64,000 nt of DNA from Pontederia crassipes (lineage: Eukaryota; Streptophyta; Magnoliopsida; Commelinales; Pontederiaceae), in contig CM060187.1 in NCBI GenBank assembly GCA_030549335.1, positions 4,774,001-4,838,000 of the forward strand, given 5' to 3'. The position numbers were made by a program, and so were the translations under genes. A model generated the notes under the pieces. The model ran no database searches. It was not told the DNA's origin and was given only the letters and a program-made list of their open reading frames with translations. How positions within the stretch are numbered: position 1 is the stretch's first letter; each line of letters begins with the position of its first letter. Below, in pieces: positions 50,694 to 62,390 of the stretch.

Positions 50694-53600
50694 ATGCATC
50701 AACAAGCGTCGAAAATTTGGCATCTTTGGACAGCGTCAAAAATTTCGCATTTTTTGACCTTCTTGGCTGAAAACACGAGTAAAAGGCGCGCGCGCGAAAT
50801 TTCGCACCCCCGGAAAATTTTCATCCGAGTCCATTTTTTCATCCCAATCATCTCACCGTGCATCAACAGGCACGAAAGCGTCACAAATTTGGCATTTTTT
50901 GACAGCGTCAAAAATTTTGCATTTTTTGACCTTCTTGGCTGAAAACACGAGTAAAAGGCGCGCGCGCGAATTTCGCACCCCCGGAAAATTTTCATCCGAG
51001 TCCATTTTTTCGTCCCAATCATCTCACCATGCATCAATAGGCACGAAAGCGTAAAAAATTTGGCATTTTTTGACAGCGTCAAAAATTTCGTGTTTTTTGA
51101 CCTTCTTGGCTGAAAACACGAGTAAAAGGCGCGCGCGCGAAATTTCGCAACCCCGGAAAATTTTCATCCGAGTCCATTTTTTCGTCCCAATCATCTCAAC
51201 ATGCATCAATAGGCAAGAAAGCGTCGAAAATTTGGCATCTTTTGACAGCGTCAAAAATTTTAGTTTTTTTACCTTCTTGGCTGAAAACACGAGTAAAAGG
51301 CGCGCGCGCGAAATTTCGCACCCCCGGAAAAATTTCATCCGAGTCCATTTTTTCGTCCCAATCATCTCACCACGCATCAATAGGCACGAAAGCGTCGAAA
51401 ATTTGGCATCTTTTGACAGCGTCAAAAATTGCGCGTTTTTTGACCTTCTTGGCTGAAAACACGAGTAAAAGGCGCGCCCGCGAAATTTCGCACCCCCGGA
51501 AAATTTTCATCCGAGTCCATTTTTTCGTCCCAATCATCTCACCATGCATCAACAAGCGTCGAAAATTTGGCATCTTTGGACAGCGTCAAAAATTTCGCAT
51601 TTTTTGACCTTCTTGGCTGAAAACACGAGTAAAAGGCGCGCGCGCGAAATTTCGCACCCCCGGAAAATTTTCATCCGAGTCCATTTTTTCGTCCCAATCA
51701 TCTCACCGTGCATCAACAGGCACGAAAGCGTCAAAAATTTGGCATCTTTTGACAGCGTCAAAAATTTCGCATTTTTTGACCTTCTTGGCTGAAAACACGA
51801 GTAAAAGGCGCGCGGAATGAATTTCGCACCCCCGGAAAATTTTCATCCGAGTCCATTTTTTCGTCCCAATCATCTCACCATGCATCAATAGGCACGAAAG
51901 CGTCGAAAATTTGGCATTTTTTGACAGCGTCAAAAATTTCGTGTTTTTTGACCTTCTTGGCTGAAAACACGAGTAAAAGGCGCGCGCGCGAAATTTCGCA
52001 CCCCCGGAAAATTTTCATCCGAGTCCATTTTTTCATCCCAATCATCTCAACATGCATCAATAGGCAAGAAAGCGTCGAAAATTTGGCATCTTTTGACAGC
52101 GTCAAAAATTTCACATTTTTTTACCTTCTTGGCTGAAAACACGAGTAAAAGGCGCGCGCGCGAAATTTCGCACCCCCGGAAAAATTTCATCCGAGTCCAT
52201 TTTTTCGTCCCAATCATCTCACCACGCATCAACAGGCACGAAAGCGTCGAAAATTTGGCATCTTTTGATAGCGTCAAAAATTTCGCATTTTTTGACCTTC
52301 TTCGCTGAAAACACGAGTAAAAGGCGCGCGCGCGAAATTTCGCACCCCCGGAAAATTATCATCCGAGTCCATTTTTTCGTCCCAATCATCTCAACATGCA
52401 TCAATAGGCAAGAAAGCGTCAAAAATTTGGCATCTTTTGACAGCGTCAAAATTTCACATTTTTTGACCTTCTTGGCTGAAAACACGAGTAAAAGGCGCGC
52501 CCGCCAAATTTTGCACCCCCGGAAAATTTTCATCCGAGTCCATTTTTTCGTCCCAATCATCTCACCATGCATCAACAAGCGTCGAAAATTTGGCATCTTT
52601 GGACAGCGTCAAAAATTTCGCATTTTTTGACCTTCTTGGCTGAAAACACGAGTAAAAGGCGCGCGCGCGAAATTTCTCACCCCCGGAAAATTTTCATCCG
52701 AGTCCATTTTTTCGTCCCAATCATCTCACCATGCATCAATAGGCACGAAAGCGTCGAAAATTTGGCATCTTTTGACAGCGTCAAAAATTTCGCATTTTTT
52801 GATCTTCTTGGCTGAAAAAACGAGTAAAAGGCACGCGCGCGAAATTTCGCACCCCCGGAAAATTTTCATCCGAGTCCATTTTTTCGTCCCAATCATCTCA
52901 CCGTGCATCAACAGGCACGAAAGCGTAAAAAATTTGGCATTTTTTGACAGCGTCAAAAATTTTGCATTTTTTGACCTTCTTGGCTGAAAACACGAATAAA
53001 AGGCGGGCGCGCGAATTTCACACCCCCGGAAAATTTTCATCCGAGTCCATTTTTTCGTCCCAATCATCTCACCATGCATCAATAGGCACGAAAGCGTCGA
53101 AAATTTGGCATTTTTTGACAGCGTCAAAAATTTCGTATTTTTTGACCTTCTTGGCTGAAAACACGAGTAAAAGGCGCGCGCGCGAAATTTCGCACCCCCG
53201 GAAAATTTTCATCCGAGTCCATTTTTTCGTCCCAATCATCTCAACATGCATCAATAGGCAAGAAAGCGTCGAAAATTTGGCATCTTTTGACAGCGTCAAA
53301 AATTTCACATTTTTTTACCTTCTTGGCTGAAAACACGAGTAAAAGGCGCGCGCGCGAAATTTCGCACCCCCGGAAAATTTTCATCCGGGTCCATTTTTTC
53401 GTCCCAATCATCTCACCATGCATCAACAAGCGTAAAAAATTTGGCATTTTTTGACAGCGTAAAAATTTTTGCATTTTTTGACCTTCTTGGCTGAAAACAC
53501 GAGTAAAAGGCGCGCGCGCGAATTTCGCACCCCCGGAAAATTTTCATCCGAGTCCATTTTTTCGTCCCAATCATCTCACCATGCATCAATAGGCACGAAA

Positions 53601-54640
53601 GCGTCGAAAATTTGGCATTTTTTGACAGCGTCAAAAATTTCGTGTTTTTTGACCTTCTTGGCTGAAAACACGAGTAAAAGGCGCGCGCGCGAAATTTCGC
53701 ACCCCCGGAAAATTTTCATCCGAGTCCATTTTTTCGTCCCAATCATCTCAACATGCATCAATAGGCAAGAAAGCGTCGAAAATTTGGCATCTTTTGACAA
53801 CGTCAAAAATGTCACATTTTTTTACCTTCTTGGCTGAAAACACGAGTAAAAGGCGCGCGCGCGAAATTTCGCACCCCCGGAAAATTTTCATCCGAGTCCA
53901 TTTTTTCGTCCCAATCATCTCAACATGCATCAATAGGCAAGAAAGCGTCGAAAATTTGGCATCTTTTGACAACGTCAAAAATGTCACATTTTTTTACCTT
54001 CTTGGCTGAAAACACGAGTAAAAGGCGCGCGCAGCGAAATTTCGCACCCCCGGAAAAATTTCATCCGAGTCCATTTTTTCGTCCCAATCATCTCAACATG
54101 CATTAATAGGCAAGAAAGCGTCGAAAATTTGGCATCTTTTGATAGCGTCAAAAATTTCGCATTTTTTTACCTTCTTGGCTGAAAACACGAGTAAAAGGCG
54201 CGCGCGCGAAATTTCGCACCCCCGTAAAATTTTCATCCGAGTCCATTTTTTCGTCCCAATCATCTCACCATGCATCAATAGGCACGATAGCGTCGAAAAT
54301 TTGGCATCTTTTGACAGCGTAAAAAATTTTGCATTTTTTGACCTTCTTGGATGAAAACACGAGGAAAAAGCGCGCGCGCGAAATTTCGCACCCCCTGAAA
54401 ATTTTCATCCGAGTCCATTTTTTCGTGCCAATCATCTCACCATGCATCAACAAGCGTCGAAAATTTGGCATCTTTGGACAGCGTCAAAAATTTCGCATTT
54501 TTTGACCTTCTTGGCTGAAAACACGAGTAAAAGGCGCGCGCGCGAAATTTCGCACCCCCGAAAAATTTTCATCCGAGTCCATTTTTTCGTCCCAATCATC
54601 TCACCGTGCATCAACAGGCACGAAAGCGTCACAAATTTGG
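50694..54640. repeat. 5/6-monomer cassette marked by an 8-bp deletion
   Basis: ATGCATCAACAAGCGTC, lacking 8 bp of the usual ATGCATCAACAGGCACG-AAAGCG stretch, starts at 50,694, 51,544, 52,567, 53,418 and 54,442. Spacings are 850, 1,023, 851 and 1,024 bp, alternating five and six monomers. Four of the five also read CATCTTTGGAC, which breaks the usual TTTTGAC arm. Following monomers repeat the order CACCGTGCATC, then GCATTTTTTGAC with TTCGTGTT. At 53,418 the deletion monomer is fused to the end of its usual neighbour. Confidence 0.9.
51811..51832 (+). repeat. Monomer with a replaced GC run (GGCGCGCGGAATGAATTTC)
   Basis: The usual alternating GC run and GAAATTTC palindrome are changed by several clustered substitutions without length change, abolishing both the Z-type tract and the palindrome. 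It is unique in the window. Confidence 0.85.
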
Positions 54641-54943
54641 CATTTTTTGACAGCGTCAAAAATTTTGCATTTTTTGACCTTCTTGGCTGAAAACACGAGT
54701 AAAAGGCGAGCGCGCGAATTTCGCACCCCCGGAAAATTTTCATCCGAGTCCATTTTTTCGTCCCAATCATCTCACCATGCATCAATAGGCACGAAAGCGT
54801 CGAAAATTTGGCATTTTTTGACAGCGTCAAAAATTTCGTGTTTTTTGACCTTCTTGGCTGAAAACACGAGTAAAAGGCGCGCGCGCGAAATTTCGCACCC
54901 CCGGAAAATTTTCATCCGAGTCCATTTTTTCGTCCCAATCATC

Positions 54944-57900
54944 TCACCACGCATCAACAGGCACGAAAGCGTTGAAAATTTGGCATCTTTTGATAGCGTC
55001 AAAAATTTCGCATTTTTTGACCTTCTTCGCTGAAAACACGAGTAAAAGGCGCGCGCGCGAAATTTCGCACCCCCGGAAAATTTTCATCCGAGTCCATTTT
55101 TTCGTCCCAATCATCTCACCACGCATCAACAGGCACGAAAGCGTCAAAAATTTGGCATCTTTTGATAGCGTCAAAAATTTCGCATTTTTTGACCTTCTTC
55201 GCTGAAAACACGAGTAAAAGGCGTGCGCGCGAAATTTCGCACCCCCGGAAAATTTTCATCCGAGTCCATTTTTTTGTCCCAATCATCTCAACATGCATTA
55301 ATAGGCAAGAAAGCGTCGAAAATTTGGCATCTTTTGATAGCGTCAAAAATTTCGCATTTTTTTACCTTCTTGGCTGAAAACACGAGTAAAAGGCGCGCGC
55401 GCGAAATTTCGCACCCCCGGAAATTTTTCATCCGAGTCCATTTTTTCGTCCCAATCATCTCACCATGCATCAACAGGCACGAAAGCGTCGAAATTTTGGC
55501 ATCTTTTGACAGCGTCAGATATTTTGCATTTTTTGACCTTCTTGGCTGAAAACACAAGTAAAAGGCGCGCACGCGAAATTTCGCACCCCCGGAAAATTTT
55601 CATCCGAGTCCATTTTTTCGTCCCAAACATCTCACCATGCATCAATAGGCACGATAGTGTCGAAAATTTGGCATCTTTTGACAGGGTAAAAAATTTTGCG
55701 TTTTTTGACCTTCTTGGCTGAAAACACGAGTAAAAGGCGCGCGCGCGAAATTTCGCACCCCCGGAAAATTTTCATCCGAGTCCATTTTTTTGTCCCAATC
55801 ATCTCACCATGCATCAACAAGCACGAAAGCGTCGAAAATTTGGCATCTTTTGACAGCGTCAAAAATTGCGCGTTTTTTGACCTTCTTGGCTGAAAACACG
55901 AGTAAAAGGCGCGTGCGCGAAATTTCGCACCCCCGGAAAATTTTCATCCGAGTCCATTTTTTCGTCCCAATCATCTCTCCATGCATCAACGGGCACGATA
56001 GCGTCGAAAATTTGGCATCTTTTGACAGCGTCAAAAATTTCGCATTTTTTTACCTTCTTGGCTGAAAACACGAGTAAAAGGCGCGCGCGCGAAATTTCGC
56101 ACCCCCGAAAAGTTTTCATCTTAGTCCATTTTTTCGTCCCAATCATCTCACCATGCATCAATAGGCACGAAAGCGTAAAAAATTTGGCATCTTTTGACAG
56201 CGTCAAAAATTTCGCGTTTTTTGACCTTCTTGGCTGAAAACACGAGTACAAAGCGCGCGCGCGAAATTTCGCACCCCCGGAAAATTTTCATCCGAGTCCA
56301 TTTTTTCGTCCCAATCATCTCACCGTGCATCAACAGGCACGAAAGCGTCACAAATTTGGCATTTTTTGATAGCGTCAAAAATTTTGCATTTTTTCACCTT
56401 CTTGGCTGAAAACACGAGTAAAAGGCGCGCGCAGCGAAATTTCGCACCCCCGGAAAAATTTCATCCGAGTCCATTTTTTCGTCCCAATCATCTCACCACG
56501 CATCAACAGGCACGAAAGCGTCAAAAATTTGGCATTTTTTGACAGTGTCAAAAATTTCGTGTTTTTTGACCTTCTTGGCTGAAAACACGAGTAAAAGGCG
56601 CGCGCGCGAAATTTCGCACCCCCGGAAAATTTTCATCCGAGTCCATTTTTTCGTCCCAATCATCTCAACATGCATCAATAGGCAAGAAAGCGTCGAAAAT
56701 TTGGCATCTTTTGACAGCGTCAAAAATTTCAGTTTTTTTACCTTCTTGGCTGAAAACACGAGTAAAAGGCGCGCGCGCGAAATTTCGCACCCCCGGAAAA
56801 ATTTCATCCGAGTCCATTTTTTCGTCCCAATCATCTCACCACGCATCAACAGGCACGAAAGCGTCGAAAATTTGGCATCTTTTGATAGCGTCAAAAATTT
56901 CGCATTTTTTGACCTTCTTCGCTGAAAACACGAGTAAAAGGCGCGCGCGCAAAATTTTGCACCCTCGGAAAATTTTCATCCGAGTCCATTTTTTCGTCCC
57001 AATCATCTCACCACGCATCAACAGGCACGAAAGCGTCAAAAATTTTGCATCTTTTGATAGCGTCAAAAATTTCGCATTTTTTGACCTTCTTCGCTGAAAA
57101 CACGAGTAAAAGGCGTGCGCGCGAAATTTCGCACCCCCGGAAAATTTTCATCCGAGTCCATTTTTTTGTCCCAATCATCTCAACATGCATTAATAGGCAA
57201 GAAAGCGTCGAAAATTTGGCATCTTTTGATAGCGTCAAAAATTTCGCATTTTTTTACCTTCTTGGCTGAAAACACGAGTAAAAGGCGCGCGCGCGAAATT
57301 TCGCACCCCCAGAAAATTATCATCCGAGTCCATTTTTTCGTCCCAATCATCTCACCATGCATCAACAGGCACGAAAGCGTCGAAATTTTGGCATCTTTTG
57401 ACAGCGTCAGATATTTTGCGTTTTTTGACCTTCTTGGCTGAAAACACGAGTAAAAGGCGCGCACGCGAAATTTCGCACCCCCGGAAAATTTTCATCCGAG
57501 TCCATCTTTTCGTCCCAATCATCTCTCCATGCATCAATAGGCAAGAAAGCGTCGAAAATTTGGCATCTTTTGACAGCGTAAAAAATTTCGCGTTTTTTGA
57601 CCTTCTTGGCTGAAAACACGAGTAAAAGGCGCGCGCGCGAAATTTCGCACCCCCGGAAAATTTTCATCCGAGTCCATTTTTTTGTCCCAATCATCTCACC
57701 ATGCATCAACAACCACGAAAGCGTCGAAAATTTGGCATCTTTTGACAGCGTCAAAAATTGCGCGTTTTTTGACCTTCTTGGCTGAAAACACGAGTAAAAG
57801 GCGCGTGCGCGAAATTTCGCACCCCCGGAAAATTTTCATCCGAGTCCATTTTTTCGTCACAATCATCTCTCCATGCATCAACGGGCACGATAGCGTCGAA

Positions 57901-60034
57901 AATTTGGCATCTTTTGACAGCGTCAAAAATTTCGCATTTTTTTACCTTCTTGGCTGAAAACACGAGTAAAAGGCGCGCGCGCGAAATTTCGCACCCCCGA
58001 AAAGTTTTCATCTTAGTCCATTTTTTCGTCCCAATCATCTCACCATGCATCAATAGGCACGAAAGCGTAAAAAATTTGGCATCTTTTGACAGCGTCAAAA
58101 ATTTCGCGTTTTTTGACCTTCTTGGCTGAAAACACGAGTACAAAGCGCGCGCGCGAAATTTCGCACCCCCGGAAAATTTTCATCCGAGTCCATTTTTTCG
58201 TCCCAATCATCTCACCGTGCATCAACAGGCACGAAAGCGTCACAAATTTGGCATTTTTTGATAGCGTCAAAAATTTTGCATTTTTTCACCTTCTTGGCTG
58301 AAAACACGAGTAAAAGGCGCGCGCGCGAAATTTCGCACCCCCGGAAAAATTTCATCCGAGTCCATTTTTTCGTCCCAATCATCTCACCACGCATCAACAG
58401 GCACGAAAGCGTCAAAAATTTGGCATTTTTTGACAGTGTCAAAAATTTCGTGTTTTTTGACCTTCTTGGCTGAAAACACGAGTAAAAGGCGCGCGCGCGA
58501 AATTTCGCACCCCCGGAAAATTTTCATCCGAGTCCATTTTTTCGTCCCAATCATCTCAACATGCATCAATAGGCAAGAAAGCGTCGAAAATTTGGCATCT
58601 TTTGACAGCGTCAAAAATTTCAGTTTTTTTACCTTCTTGGCTGAAAACACGAGTAAAAGGCGCGCGCGCGAAATTTCGCACCCCCGGAAAAATTTCATCC
58701 GAGTCCATTTTTTCGTCCCAATCATCTCACCACGCATCAACAGGCACGAAAGCGTCGAAAATTTGGCATCTTTTGATAGCGTCAAAAATTTCGCATTTTT
58801 TGACCTTCTTCGCTGAAAACACGAGTAAAAGGCGCGCGCGCAAAATTTTGCACCCTCGGAAAATTTTCATCCGAGTCCATTTTTTCGTCCCAATCATCTC
58901 ACCACGCATCAACAGGCACGAAAGCGTCAAAAATTTTGCATCTTTTGATAGCGTCAAAAATTTCGCATTTTTTGACCTTCTTCGCTGAAAACACGAGTAA
59001 AAGGCGTGCGCGCGAAATTTCGCACCCCCGGAAAATTTTCATCCGAGTCCATTTTTTTGTCCCAATCATCTCAACATGCATTAATAGGCAAGAAAGCGTC
59101 GAAAATTTGGCATCTTTTGATAGCGTCAAAAATTTCGCATTTTTTTACCTTCTTGGCTGAAAACACGAGTAAAAGGCGCGCGCGCGAAATTTCGCACCCC
59201 CAGAAAATTATCATCCGAGTCCATTTTTTCGTCCCAATCATCTCACCATGCATCAACAGGCACGAAAGCGTCGAAATTTTGGCATCTTTTGACAGCGTCA
59301 GATATTTTGCGTTTTTTGACCTTCTTGGCTGAAAACACGAGTAAAAGGCGCGCACGCGAAATTTCGCACCCCCGGAAAATTTTCATCCGAGTCCATCTTT
59401 TCGTCCCAATCATCTCTCCATGCATCAATAGGCAAGAAAGCGTCGAAAATTTGGCATCTTTTGACAGCGTAAAAAATTTCGCATTTTTTGACCTTCTTGG
59501 CTGAAAACACGAGTAAAAGGCGCGCGCGCGAAATTTCGCACCCCCGGAAAATTTTCATCCGAGTCCATTTTTTTGTCCCAATCATCTCACCATGCATCAA
59601 CAACCACGAAAGCGTCGAAAATTTGGCATCTTTTGACAGCGTCAAAAATTGCGCGTTTTTTGACCTTCTTGGCTGAAAACACGAGTAAAAGGCGCGTGCG
59701 CGAAATTTCGCACCCCCGGAAAATTTTCATCCGAGTCCATTTTTTCGTCACAATCATCTCTCCATGCATCAACGGGCACGATAGCGTCGAAAACTTGGCA
59801 TCTTTTGACAGCGTCAAAAATTTCGCATTTTTTTACCTTCTTGGCTGAAAACACGAGTAAAAGGCGCGCGCGCGAAATTTCGCACCCCCGAAAAGTTTTC
59901 ATCTTAGTCCATTTTTTCGTCCCAATCATCTCACCATGCATCAATAGGCACGAAAGCGTAAAAAATTTGGCATCTTTTGACAGCGTCAAAAATTTAGCGT
60001 TTTTTGACCTTCTTGGCTGAAAACACGAGTACAA
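54944..60034. repeat. 11-monomer HOR (about 1,891 bp), nearly three units
   Basis: Equivalent monomers: 54,944, 56,836 and 58,727; 55,288, 57,180 and 59,071; 55,859, 57,751 and 59,642. The offset is 1,892 between the first two units and 1,891 between the next two. Markers are GAAAAGTTTTCATCTTAG followed by GAGTACAAAGC, GCGTCAGATATTTTGC, ATGCATTAATAGG, ATCATCTCTCC, and TTTTTTTGTCCC. Units two and three are nearly identical, with a few visible differences (for example GCGTTTTTT near 57,590 against GCATTTTTT near 59,481). Confidence 0.9.
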
Positions 60035-62390
60035 AGCGCGCGCGCGAAATTTCGCACCCCCGGAAAATTTTCATTAGAGTTCATTTTTTCGTCCCAATCA
60101 TCTCACCATGCATCAACAGGCACGAAAGCATCGAAAATTTGGTATCTTTTGACAGCGTCAGAAATTTCGCGTTTTTTGACCTTCTTGGCTGAAAACACGA
60201 GTAAAAGGTGCGCACGCGAAATTTCGCACCCCCGGAAAATTTTCATCCGAGTCCATTTTTACGTCCCAATCATCTCACCATGCATCAATAGGCATGAAAG
60301 CGTCGAAAATTTGGCATCTTTTGACAGCATGAAAATTTTCGCATTTTTGGACCTTCTTGGCAGAAAACACGAGTAAAAGGCGCACGCGCGAAATTTCGCA
60401 CCCCCGGAAAATTTTCATCCGAGTCCATTTTTTCATCCCAATCATCTCTCCATGCATCAACAGGCATGATAGCGTCGAAAATTTGGCATCTTTTGACAGC
60501 GTCAAAAATTTCGCGTTTTTTTACCTTCTTGGCTGAAAACACGAGTAAAAGGCGCGCGCGCGAAATTTCGCACCCCCGAAAAATTTTCATTAGAGTTCAT
60601 TTTTTCGTCCCAATCATCTCTCCATGCATCAATAGGCAAGAAAGCGTCGAAAATTTGGCATCTTTTGATAGCGTCAAAAATTTCGCATTTTTTGACCTTC
60701 TCGGCTGAAAATACGAGTAAAAGGCGCGCGCTCGAAATTTCGCACCCCCGGAAAATTTTCATCCGAGTCCATTTTTTCATCCCAATCATCTCTCCATGCA
60801 TCAACAGGCACGATAGCGTCGAAAATTTGGCATCTTTTGACAGCGTGAAAAATTTCGCATTATTGGACCTTCTTGGCTGAAAATACGAGTAAAAGGCGCG
60901 CGCGCGAAATTTCGCACCCCCGGAAAATTTTCATCCGAGTCCATTTTTTCATCCCAATCATCTCTCCATGCATCAACAGGCACGATAGCGTCGAAAATTT
61001 GGCATCTTTTGACAGCGTCAAAAATTTCGCGTTTTTTTACCTTCTTGGCTGAAAACACGAGTAAAAGGGGCGCGCGCAAAATTTCGCACCCCCGGAAAAT
61101 TTTCATCCGAGTCCATTTTTTCATCCCAATCATCTCTCCATGCATCAACGGGCACGATAGCGTCGAAAATTTGGCATCTGTTGACAGCGTCAAAAATTTC
61201 GCATTTTTTTACCTTCTTGGCTGAAAACACGAGTAAAAGGCGCGCGCGCGAAATTTCGCACCCCCGAAAAGTTTTCATCTTAGTCCATTTTTTCGTCCCA
61301 ATCATCTCACCATGCATCAATAGGCACGAAAGCGTCAAAAATTTGGCATCTTTTGACAGCGTCAAAAATTTCGCATTTTTTGACCTTCTTGGCTGAAAAC
61401 ACGAGTACAAAGCGCGCGCGCGAAATTTCGCACCCCCGGAAAATTTTCATTAGAGTTCATTTTTTCGTCCCAATCATCTCACCATGCATCAACAGGCACG
61501 AAAGCGTCGAAAATTTGGCATCTTTTGACAGCGTCAGAAATTTCGCGTTTTTTGACCTTCTTGGCTGAAAACACGAGTAAAAGGCGCGCACGCGCAATTT
61601 CGCACCCCCGGAAAATTTTCATCCGAGTCCATTTTTTCGTCCCAATCATCTCACCATGCATCAATAGGCATGAAAGCGTCGAAAATTTGACATCTTTTGA
61701 CAGCGTGAAAAATTTCGCATTTTTGGACCTTCTTGGCAGAAAACACGAGTAAAAGGCGCACGCGCGAAATTTCGCACCCCCGAAAAATTTTCATCCGAGT
61801 CCATTTTTTCATCCCAATCATCTCTCCATGCATCAACAGGCACGATAGCGTCGAAAATTTGGCATCTTTTGACAGCGTCAAAAATTTCGCGTTTTTTTAC
61901 CTTGGCTGAAAACACGAGTAAAAGGCGCGCGCGCAAAATTTCGCACCCCCGGAAAATTTTCATCCGAGTCCATTTTTTCATCCCAATCATCTCTCCATGC
62001 ATCAACGGGCACGATAGCGTCGAAAATTTGGCATCTTTTGACAGCGTCAAAAATTTCGCGTTTTTTTACCTTCTTGGCTGAAAACATGAGTAAAAGGCGC
62101 GCGCACGAAATTTCGCACCCCGAAAAGTTTTCATCTTAGTCCATTTTTTCGTCCCAATCATCTCACCATGCATCAATAGGCACGAAAGCGTAAAAAATTT
62201 GGCATCTTTTGACAGCGTCAAAAATTTCGCGTTTTTTGACCTTCTTGGCTGAAAACACGAGTACAAAGCGCGCGCGCGAAATTTCGCACCCCCGAAAAAT
62301 TTTCATCCGAGTCCATTTTTTTCGTCCCAATCATCTCACCATGCATCAACAGGCACGAAAGCGTCGAAAATTTGGCATCTTTTGACAGCG
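59642..62390. repeat. 8-monomer HOR (1,376 bp), two units
   Basis: Monomers at 59,642, 59,805, 60,149 and 60,275 match 61,018, 61,181, 61,525 and 61,651, each at 1,376 bp. Shared markers are GAAAAGTTTTC (59,890 and 61,266), CATTAGAGTTC, GGACCTTCTTGGCAGAAAAC and ATCATCTCTCC. It overlaps the end of the 11-mer domain and appears derived from it by loss of monomers and gain of a CTCTCC subtype. Confidence 0.85.
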
